Assembly (NCBI GenBank): GCA_020438665.1
Contig: JAGQUE010000014.1
Coordinates: forward strand, 1 to 6,037
DNA length: 6,037 bases
Source of the DNA: Nocardioidaceae bacterium
GTDB taxonomy: Bacteria > Actinomycetota > Actinomycetes > Propionibacteriales > Nocardioidaceae
Reading direction: 5' to 3'
The notes under the pieces were generated by a model, which was given only the letters and a program-made list of their open reading frames with translations, was not told where the DNA came from and ran no database searches. How positions within the stretch are numbered: the first letter of the stretch is position 1; every line of letters begins with the position of its first letter. Positions 1 through 5,155 of the stretch are shown piece by piece. Position numbers and translations under genes: made by a program.

Positions 1-398
1 TTGCCCTGGCGCATGCCCTGGGTCGGGTCATGGACCTCGAAGAAGATCTTGACCAGGTCGGCATAGGACGTCACGGCGGGGCCATAGACGATCCGGACCG
101 CCTCGGTGTGGCCGGTGCGGCCGCTGCACACCTCCTCATAGGAGGGGTTCGGCGTGTAGCCGCCGGCATAGCCGACCGATGTCGACCAGACGCCGGGCTG
201 CTGCCAATAGATCTCCTCGGCACCCCAGAAGCAGCCGAGCCCGAAGACGGCGACCTCGAGCCCATCGGGGACCTCGTCGGTCACGAGGGGCGCGTCGAGC
301 ACGAGATGGCGCTCGGCGAGTGCGAACGGGCGGGTCGGACGGCCGGGCAGCGCCTGGTCCGCGCTCGGCATGGTCGACTTCTCGCGGGTGAAGAACAC
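1..398 (-). CDS. msrA: Peptide-methionine (S)-S-oxide reductase MsrA, 3' end missing
   Basis: MsrA reduces the S-epimer of methionine sulfoxide, free or in proteins, back to methionine; it is a cytosolic oxidative-damage repair enzyme recycled through its own cysteines and thioredoxin. The window holds 132 codons of a protein that is usually about 210 residues in this long (E. coli-like) subtype. Seen directly: the family signature GCFWGAEE at residues 55-62 with catalytic Cys56, then the conserved [18 protein letters not shown] stretch (76-93), GHTEAV (96-101), and [10 protein letters not shown] (123-132), where the window ends just before the expected GNDxGTQYRS. The start chosen is GTG at 398-396, preceded by GAGGAGG (409-403) with a 4-base spacer; an in-frame ATG at codon 10 is the alternative but has no such site. 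The N-terminal 50 residues are the variable extension of this subtype. It lies 73 bases downstream of the ABC1-kinase gene on the same strand, so co-transcription is possible. The resolving cysteines would be beyond the edge. Confidence 0.96.
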   Translation of the reverse strand, partial: MFFTREKSTMPSADQALPGRPTRPFALAERHLVLDAPLVTDEVPDGLEVAVFGLGCFWGAEEIYWQQPGVWSTSVGYAGGYTPNPSYEEVCSGRTGHTEAVRIVYGPAVTSYADLVKIFFEVHDPTQGMRQG

Positions 399-402
399 GA
401 GG

Positions 403-409
403 CCTCCTC
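403..409 (-). promoter_or_regulatory. Ribosome binding site of msrA
   Basis: On the minus strand GAGGAGG lies 4 bases before the GTG at 398-396. This strong Shine-Dalgarno match decides the start in favour of GTG over the ATG nine codons later. No convincing promoter or terminator was found in the 73-base gap (399-471) between this gene and the upstream kinase gene. Confidence 0.7.
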
Positions 410-471
410 GGTGTCGGTGGTGTCTGGCTCAACAGCCGGGTGCGCCGGTTCGTTCCCGTGGGAGTCTCGCG

Positions 472-1842
472 TCAGACTTCCGTAACCTCGGCGGTCGCCC
501 CGACCGGATCGTCGTCGGCGAACCCCGGCAGGAACTCCTCGAGGATCGCGCGGAACGGCGCCTCGGTGCCGAGCTGGCTCAGCAGCCCGATCCCGCCGAG
601 CCAGGTGCGGTGGATCAGCACGTAGGACGGCGGCAGGTTGAGCTTGGTCGCGATGGTGTACGACGGCTGCCGCGGGTCGTTGAGCCGCTCGAACTGGCTG
701 CGCATCCACTCGCGGGTGAACCGGAAGCGCTCGACCTTGGTGGGTTCCACGAAGGGGGACAGATAGTCGAGCACCAGCTGGGGGTCGACCCGGATGTTGT
801 CCTTGATGAAGCCCTCGCGACGCAGCCCCTCGACGAGCTCCTCGTGGTCCTCGGTGGCGGCGATCCGGAGCAACCGTCCCATCGCCCGGGGCAGTCCCTT
901 CTCAGGCAGCCGCGCGACCGCTCCGAAGTCGAGCACCCCGAGCCGACCGGGCGAGCCGTCCTCGAGGGGCAGGACGCGGAAGTTGCCCGGGTGGGGGTCG
1001 GCGTGGAGCATCCCGGTGCGGAGCGGGCCGTCGAACAGGAACCGCGCCAGCAGCAGCCCGTAGTGGTCGCGCTCCTCCTGGCTGCCCTCGGTGATCACCG
1101 TCGCGAGCGAGGCCGGGCTCTCCAGCCACTCGGTGACGATGACGGTCGTCCCGGTCGCCACGACCGGGGGGATCACGATGTCGGGGTCGCCGGCGAAGGC
1201 ATCGGCGAAGGTCTGCTGCGCCTCGGCCTCGAGGTGGTAGTCGAGCTCCTCGGAGGCGCGGGCCCGGATCTCGGAGATCAACGGCTTGATGTCCATCCCC
1301 GGGAAGACCGGGGCGACCCCGCGGGCGAGCCGGGAGAGCTGCCGCAGGTCGCCGAGCAGTGCCTCGCCGGCGCCGGGGTACTGGACCTTGACCGCGACCT
1401 CGCGGCCGTCGTACCAGGTGCCTTGGTGGACCTGGCCGATCGACGCGGCGGCGGTCGGTCCGCCGCTCAGCCGCACCAGCTGGTCACGCCAGGCAGGGCC
1501 GAGCTCGCGCTCGATCTCGTCGCGCACCGTCTGGGTCGGCATCGGCGGCGCGGAGTCCTGGAGCGCCGTCAGGTGCTCGCGATAGGGGGCAGCGATCTCG
1601 TCGGGCAGGGCCGCCTCCAGCACCGAGAGCGCCTGGCCGAACTTCATCGCGCCGCCCTTGAGCTCACCGAGGGTGCGGAACAGCTGTTCGGCGGTGCGCT
1701 GCTGCACCTCGGTGAGCACGGCGTCGGCCGGTTTGCCGCCGAGACGTTTGCCGAAGCCGAGCGCTGTGCGACCGGCGTAGCCCATGGGTAGGGCGGCCAA
1801 CCGCGCCGTGCGCGTGATGGCCTTGCGCGGCAGGTCGGACAT
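472..1842 (-). CDS. ABC1/UbiB (AarF)-family atypical protein kinase-like ATPase
   Basis: A complete 456-residue protein of the ABC1/UbiB/ADCK family, which has a protein-kinase-like fold but acts mainly as an ATPase or small-molecule kinase-like factor; UbiB and Coq8 members support quinone synthesis. All family hallmarks are visible: the KxGQ motif as KFGQ (67-70), the alanine-rich loop AAAS (131-134) that replaces the glycine-rich loop of normal kinases, the ATP lysine in VAVKVQYPG (Lys152), the EELDYHLEA segment (198-206), the catalytic loop HADPHPGNF (280-288) and the metal-binding DFG (305-307). No C-terminal pair of membrane helices like that of E. coli UbiB is apparent. From memory, the N-terminus resembles a widespread actinobacterial subgroup that includes M. 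tuberculosis Rv3197; its true substrate is unsettled, and a quinone role here is only inference. The ATG at 1842 has no clear Shine-Dalgarno; a possible -10 (GACACT, 1854-1849) 6 bases upstream suggests a leaderless start. msrA follows on the same strand. Confidence 0.93.
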   Translation of the reverse strand: MSDLPRKAITRTARLAALPMGYAGRTALGFGKRLGGKPADAVLTEVQQRTAEQLFRTLGELKGGAMKFGQALSVLEAALPDEIAAPYREHLTALQDSAPPMPTQTVRDEIERELGPAWRDQLVRLSGGPTAAASIGQVHQGTWYDGREVAVKVQYPGAGEALLGDLRQLSRLARGVAPVFPGMDIKPLISEIRARASEELDYHLEAEAQQTFADAFAGDPDIVIPPVVATGTTVIVTEWLESPASLATVITEGSQEERDHYGLLLARFLFDGPLRTGMLHADPHPGNFRVLPLEDGSPGRLGVLDFGAVARLPEKGLPRAMGRLLRIAATEDHEELVEGLRREGFIKDNIRVDPQLVLDYLSPFVEPTKVERFRFTREWMRSQFERLNDPRQPSYTIATKLNLPPSYVLIHRTWLGGIGLLSQLGTEAPFRAILEEFLPGFADDDPVGATAEVTEV

Positions 1843-1848
1843 GGGTCC

Positions 1849-1854
1849 AGTGTC
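1849..1854 (-). promoter_or_regulatory. Possible -10 element for a leaderless kinase transcript
   Basis: Read on the minus strand, GACACT ends 6 bases before the ATG at 1842, and there is no Shine-Dalgarno in between. It matches only the conserved A and final T of the TANNNT -10 pattern, so this is weak. It faces away from the better TAGGCT element of the divergent gene 38 bases away. Confidence 0.3.
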
Positions 1855-1891
1855 CCATCCGGGTGGTAGCCGGACCGGGATCGTTCCTCGC

Positions 1892-1897
1892 TAGGCT
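1892..1897 (+). promoter_or_regulatory. -10 element (TAGGCT) of the DUF3224 gene, leaderless start
   Basis: TAGGCT fits the actinobacterial TANNNT -10 pattern and ends 6 bases before the ATG at 1904, so transcription should begin at or next to the A of the start codon. No Shine-Dalgarno lies between. No good -35 hexamer is seen about 17 bases further upstream. The same arrangement recurs before metB. Confidence 0.6.
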
Positions 1898-1903
1898 CCA
1901 GGC

Positions 1904-2308
1904 ATGGAGACCAGCTGCACCTTCACCGTCGACGAGTTCGTCGGCGGTGAGTGGAAACCGGAGATCTCGACGGCCCTCGACACCGGCAACGCCCGGATGG
2001 TCAAGCTCTATGAGGGCGGGATCCGTGGCCGCTCGATCACCCAGTTCAGCTTCTGCTTCGACGCCGAGAGCGGCATCGGCAGCTATGTCGCCACCGAGTC
2101 GTTCGACGGGAGTGTCGACGACCGCGCGGGGACGTTCAACTTCATCCATTCGGCCACGACCCTGGGCCACGGCGAGCGGCTCCACGAGCTGTTCTTGATC
2201 GTGCCCCACAGCGGCACCGGCCAGCTGACCGGCATCCGTGGCACCGGCTCCTTGGTCATCGACGACGACGGCACCCACCGGATCAACCTCGACTACAACT
2301 TCGCCTGA
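1904..2308 (+). CDS. DUF3224 domain-containing protein
   Basis: A complete 134-residue protein that fits DUF3224, a small actinobacteria-rich family predicted to form a compact beta-barrel like allene oxide cyclase; no activity is established for it. Supporting features are its length, which is nearly all domain, the alternating-strand pattern, and the C-terminal block from HSGTGQLTGIRGTGSLVI (102-119) through DGTHRINLDYNF (122-133), which matches the family's SGTG-L-G-RGTG ... DG-H-Y-LDY ending as I remember it. There is no signal peptide or membrane segment, so it is probably cytosolic. The ATG at 1904 is placed right after a TAGGCT -10 element, so the message is probably leaderless. The stop is followed after one codon, in the same frame, by the next gene, indicating an operon of at least two genes. 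The ligand, if any, cannot be told from the sequence. Confidence 0.85.
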   Translation: METSCTFTVDEFVGGEWKPEISTALDTGNARMVKLYEGGIRGRSITQFSFCFDAESGIGSYVATESFDGSVDDRAGTFNFIHSATTLGHGERLHELFLIVPHSGTGQLTGIRGTGSLVIDDDGTHRINLDYNFA

Positions 2309-2311
2309 CGC

Positions 2312-3247
2312 ATGCCGCTGTTTCGACGGGGGAGGCGCCAGGAGGAGCCGTCGGAGCCTGACGGCACGCTGCCGCTGACAGCCGCGCAGGCGCAGCGGTT
2401 CCGCGCCCTGGTCCGCACCGCCTGGGCCGAGGCCGGCCGTGAGGTGACGATGTACGCCGGCCACGTGGTCGACGACGAGGGCACCCAGTTCGGGCTGTGG
2501 AACCTGGCGGCGATGTGCAACGCCGAGGCCGAGCGCGAGTGGCCCGGCATCATCCGACGCCACGTCCGGGCGCTGTCCGGGCCGACCCCCGGCATCGACA
2601 CGCTCAGCGACGACGAGCTGCGCCCGATGGTGCGCACCCGCCTCGTCGACCGTGGCTCGCTGCCCGACATGGTGTGGCAGCCGAGCGCCCGAGAGGTCGT
2701 CGGCGACCTGGTCGAGACGCTGTGCGTGGACTTCCCCGACCACGTCATGACACCCAAGGAGTCGGAGTTCGCCGACCGCGGCGGTGCCCTCGGCCCGTGG
2801 CTCGACGCGGGCCGCCACAACCTCCACGCCGAGCTCGCGGCCACCGCCCTGGAGCACGAGGAGGTCACGCCGCCCGACGGCACCGGGTGGTTCGACGTCG
2901 TCATGAGCGAGTCGGTCTATACGGCGAGCTTCGCGATCTTCCTCGCCGACGTGCTCGGCCGGGTGGGCCGCCGCGAGCAGGGACGGGGCGTGCTGGTCGC
3001 CCTGCCGTTCCGCCACCAGATCGCCTTCCGGGTGCTGGGCGAGGAGCCTGCCGACCTGCCGTGGGCACTCCAGCATCTTTTCCAGTTCGCCCTGGCCGGC
3101 TATGCCGATGCGCCGGGAGGCATCACGCCCCACGTGTTCTGGGTGCGCGACGGATCATGGCGACAGGTCACCCGGCTCGATGGTGACCAGGCGACGATCC
3201 AGGTCGACGAGGAGCTCGCCCGGTTGCTCGGGCTCGCCGACGACTGA
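2312..3247 (+). CDS. Uncharacterised protein, possible distant DUF1444 (YtpQ/UPF0354) relative
   Basis: A complete 311-residue soluble protein that I do not recognise by close family. The N-terminal ~20 residues are charged (MPLFRRGRRQ) and probably disordered. From about residue 100 on, the order of motifs resembles Bacillus YtpQ (DUF1444, function unknown) as I recall it: an RTRLVDRGSLP-like strand (108-118), an acidic DFPDHVMTPKES segment (140-151), a helix with AGRHNL (166-171), a W-F strand (193-194), Tyr203 and Ala-Ser (205-206) opening a helix, GVLVALPFRHQIAFRVL (226-242) and a final ITPHVFWVRDGSWRQV strand pair (271-286). The match is in pattern rather than identity, so it is inference. 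No signal peptide, membrane helix or catalytic motif is evident. The ATG comes one codon after the stop of the DUF3224 gene, in the same frame, without a Shine-Dalgarno, so translation probably depends on coupling to that gene. Confidence 0.82.
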   Translation: MPLFRRGRRQEEPSEPDGTLPLTAAQAQRFRALVRTAWAEAGREVTMYAGHVVDDEGTQFGLWNLAAMCNAEAEREWPGIIRRHVRALSGPTPGIDTLSDDELRPMVRTRLVDRGSLPDMVWQPSAREVVGDLVETLCVDFPDHVMTPKESEFADRGGALGPWLDAGRHNLHAELAATALEHEEVTPPDGTGWFDVVMSESVYTASFAIFLADVLGRVGRREQGRGVLVALPFRHQIAFRVLGEEPADLPWALQHLFQFALAGYADAPGGITPHVFWVRDGSWRQVTRLDGDQATIQVDEELARLLGLADD

Positions 3248-3276
3248 GTCCCGCGGCGGGTGACAGCGACCGATTT

Positions 3277-3294
3277 AACCCGTCGGGGCGGGTT
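3277..3294 (+). terminator. Perfect 6-bp inverted repeat, possible weak terminator or operator
   Basis: AACCCG (3277-3282) and CGGGTT (3289-3294) are exact inverted copies around a 6-base loop, 29 bases after the stop of the 311-residue gene. It lacks a proper T tract on either strand, though a short TTT precedes it. It lies in the 144-base gap (3248-3391) before the exported-protein gene, so it could end the DUF operon or be a binding site for a regulator of the next gene. No convincing promoter was found in this gap. Confidence 0.4.
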
Positions 3295-3379
3295 CTCCCG
3301 GCACGGCGTGCGCCCGAGGGCGCCGCTCGGTGTCAGGCTGGCTCCCATCCGGTGGGCACCCCCGGCCCGCCGCGTGGCC

Positions 3380-3385
3380 AAGGAG
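3380..3385 (+). promoter_or_regulatory. Ribosome binding site of the exported-protein gene
   Basis: AAGGAG sits 6 bases before the ATG at 3392. It fixes the start there rather than at the in-frame GTG at 3260, which would put 44 charged residues ahead of the secretion signal. It also shows that this message has a 5' leader, unlike the flanking genes. Confidence 0.8.
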
Positions 3386-3391
3386 CTCTCG

Positions 3392-3958
3392 ATGTCCAGA
3401 AGCACGCTGCGAACCCTCCTCGTCGGCGCCGTGGCAGGATTTCTGATCGGCGGGGTGACTGCGGTGGTGACCCCCGCAGGCGCTGCCCTCGCCACCGACT
3501 GGGCCAAGATCTTCAAGCAGGAGATCAAGCCGCGGGCCGACCGGCGCTATGTCACCAAGGCGAACGCCGCCAAGGCCTATGCGCCACGGCTGCGGGTGAT
3601 CCGGGGGACCTTCGTGGTGGCCGCCGACACGGCCGCTAAGGATGAGCTCCTGATGACGCCCATCAGCTTCGGCTATGCCCTCGACCCGGCACCCAAGGTG
3701 TCGGTCGTGCACGTCGGCGGGACCCTTCCGGTGGGGTGCTCCGGAGACTGGGCCAGCCCCAACGCCGCGCGCGGCTATCTCTGCATCTTCGAGGGACGGG
3801 CCGACAACGCCACCGCCCAGGGAGCGCTGCAGCCCGACGGCAGCAGCCCGGGTGCCGGCAGCACAGGTGCGCTCATCCGGGTCAAGGTCACCGAGGACGG
3901 CCCGCTGATGGTGGTCGGGAGCTGGGCGGTCCGGCCCGCGACGATCTCGGGTGAGTGA
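3392..3958 (+). CDS. Small exported or membrane-anchored protein of unknown function
   Basis: A 188-residue protein with a clear N-terminal export signal: a basic start (MSRSTLRT), a hydrophobic core (9-27) and small residues AGAALA (29-34), where signal peptidase could cut before TDWAK; if uncut it would be a membrane anchor. Next comes a basic segment, DWAKIFKQEIKPRADRRYVT (36-55), followed by KANAAKAYAPR, which looks like one or two units of the xADxRYxTKxxA repeats common in secreted proteins of Nocardioides and in phage fibres (recalled, not searched). The remainder (69-188) reads as a beta-rich domain with only two cysteines, Cys116 and Cys131, well placed for a disulfide outside the cell. 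No catalytic motif was seen. The start is fixed by AAGGAG 6 bases upstream. The 24-base gap to metB is short, but metB has its own -10, so they need not share a message. All four tyrosines use TAT despite the high GC. Confidence 0.85.
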   Translation: MSRSTLRTLLVGAVAGFLIGGVTAVVTPAGAALATDWAKIFKQEIKPRADRRYVTKANAAKAYAPRLRVIRGTFVVAADTAAKDELLMTPISFGYALDPAPKVSVVHVGGTLPVGCSGDWASPNAARGYLCIFEGRADNATAQGALQPDGSSPGAGSTGALIRVKVTEDGPLMVVGSWAVRPATISGE

Positions 3959-3969
3959 CGCCCGCCCGC

Positions 3970-3975
3970 TAGCCT
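3970..3975 (+). promoter_or_regulatory. -10 element (TAGCCT) of metB, leaderless start
   Basis: TAGCCT matches TANNNT and is separated by 7 bases from the GTG at 3983, with no Shine-Dalgarno between. This is nearly identical in form and spacing to the TAGGCT before the DUF3224 gene and supports a leaderless metB transcript beginning at the GTG. Any -35 would fall within the end of the previous gene; none is convincing. Confidence 0.58.
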
Positions 3976-3982
3976 CGGACGC

Positions 3983-5155
3983 GTGAGCGAGCAGCAGCAT
4001 CGGCACAAGTCCGGTTTCGAGACCCGCGCCATCCATGCCGGCTATGAGCCGGACGCCGCCACGGGGGCGGTGATCCCGCCCATCTATGCCACCTCGACGT
4101 TCAAGCAGGACGGTGTCGGGGGCCTGCGCGGCGGCTATGAGTACTCCCGTTCCGGCAACCCGACCCGGACCGCGCTCGAGGGCAACCTCGCAGCGCTGGA
4201 GGAGGGGGAGCGGGCCTTCGCGTTCGCCTCGGGGCTGGCCGCCGAGGACACCCTCGTGCGGGCGGTCTGTCGTCCAGGCGATCACGTCGTGCTGCCCAAC
4301 GACGCCTATGGCGGCACCTTCCGGCTCTTCGACAAGGTCGAGAAGGCCTGGGGCCTGGTCCACGACCCCGCGCCCGCGGCCGACCTCGACGCCGTACGCC
4401 GCGCGATGCGTCCCGGCGAGACCAAGCTCCTCTGGGTCGAGACGCCCACCAACCCGCTGCTGTCGATCGGGGACATCGCTGCGCTGTCCGCGATCGCCCA
4501 CGAGGCCGGCGCGCTGCTGGTGGTCGACAACACCTTCGCCTCACCCTATCTCCAGCAGCCGCTCACCCTCGGGGCGGACGTCGTCGTCCACTCCACCACC
4601 AAGTACTGCGGCGGCCACTCCGACGTCGTCGGCGGTGCGCTCGTGGTGCGCGACCTCGACCTGGCCGAGCGGATCGCCTTCCACCAGAACGCGATGGGCG
4701 CCGTCGCGGGCCCCTTCGACGCGTGGCTCGTGCTGCGGGGGCTCAAGACCCTGGGGGTCCGCATGGACCGCCACTGCGACAACGCGGAGCAGGTGGTGGC
4801 GTTCCTGTCGGCCCATCCGTCGGTGACCCAGGTCTTCTATCCCGGCCTGGCCGACCACCCCGGCCATGACATCGCGGCCCACCAGATGAGGCGGTTCGGT
4901 GGGATCGTGTCCTTCCGGGTCGCCGGCGGCGAGCAGCAGGCGCTCGACATCTGTGGCCGCGCCCAGGTGTTCACGCTGGGCGAGTCGCTCGGCGGCGTGG
5001 AGAGCCTCATCGAGCATCCCGGCCGGATGACCCACGCGTCGGTCGCCGGGACCGACCTCGAGGTCCCCGCCGACCTCGTCCGGCTGTCGGTCGGCATCGA
5101 GACCATCGACGACCTTCTCGCGGACCTGGACCAGGCCCTTGGCTCCGCCGGCTGA
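3983..5155 (+). CDS. metB: Cystathionine gamma-synthase (Cys/Met metabolism PLP enzyme)
   Basis: A complete 390-residue fold-type I PLP enzyme. MetB joins an activated homoserine ester (O-acetyl or O-succinyl) with cysteine to form cystathionine, the first transsulfuration step towards methionine, in the cytosol as a tetramer. Visible motifs: YSRSGNPTR (54-62) with the Tyr and Arg that hold the cofactor phosphate of the neighbouring subunit, ASGLAA (82-87), VETPTNP (152-158), VDNTFASP (181-188) with the PLP-ring Asp182, the Schiff-base Lys207 in HSTTKYCGGHSD, SLGGVESLIEHP (335-346) and RLSVGIE (367-373) with the substrate-carboxylate Arg367. Recalled M. tuberculosis MetB (Rv1079) matches along the whole length, including GATGAV-like and DGVGGLRGG stretches. 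Cystathionine gamma-lyase shares these motifs, so the reverse activity cannot be excluded. It starts at GTG 3983 behind a TAGCCT -10 with no Shine-Dalgarno. Its last codons overlap the next gene by 17 bases. Confidence 0.93.
   Translation: MSEQQHRHKSGFETRAIHAGYEPDAATGAVIPPIYATSTFKQDGVGGLRGGYEYSRSGNPTRTALEGNLAALEEGERAFAFASGLAAEDTLVRAVCRPGDHVVLPNDAYGGTFRLFDKVEKAWGLVHDPAPAADLDAVRRAMRPGETKLLWVETPTNPLLSIGDIAALSAIAHEAGALLVVDNTFASPYLQQPLTLGADVVVHSTTKYCGGHSDVVGGALVVRDLDLAERIAFHQNAMGAVAGPFDAWLVLRGLKTLGVRMDRHCDNAEQVVAFLSAHPSVTQVFYPGLADHPGHDIAAHQMRRFGGIVSFRVAGGEQQALDICGRAQVFTLGESLGGVESLIEHPGRMTHASVAGTDLEVPADLVRLSVGIETIDDLLADLDQALGSAG

Noticed and set aside
434..450. Possible small hairpin (CCGG-N5-CCGG) between the kinase gene and msrA
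   Set aside because: The stem is only 4 strict pairs plus a G-U and an A-T, and there is no T tract. That is too weak to call a terminator in such GC-rich DNA.
370..1791. Plus-strand open frame of 473 codons across the kinase gene
   Set aside because: It lies antisense to a gene with all ABC1/UbiB motifs. Its composition (rich in G, R, L, E, V with no motif) is typical of the shadow frames of very GC-rich DNA.
2340..2347. AGGAGGAG, a perfect Shine-Dalgarno-like stretch near the 5' end of the 311-residue gene
   Set aside because: No ATG, GTG or TTG follows at a usable distance in frame. It simply encodes Gln-Glu-Glu.
1664..3133. Minus-strand open frame of 489 codons
   Set aside because: It crosses the divergent promoter spacer and is antisense to two convincing plus-strand genes. 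It shows no recognisable domain, only low-complexity shadow sequence.
3260..3391. In-frame GTG start at 3260 for the exported protein
   Set aside because: It would add 44 Arg/Pro/Gly-rich residues before the secretion signal and run through the inverted repeat. The ATG at 3392 has AAGGAG 6 bases upstream.
3275..4501. Minus-strand open frame of 408 codons
   Set aside because: It is antisense to the exported-protein gene and metB, both of which have family or signal features and start signals. No motif was seen.
1..5155. A sulfur amino acid gene cluster joining msrA and metB
   Set aside because: The two genes are on opposite strands about 3.6 kb apart with unrelated genes between them, and no shared regulatory site was seen.
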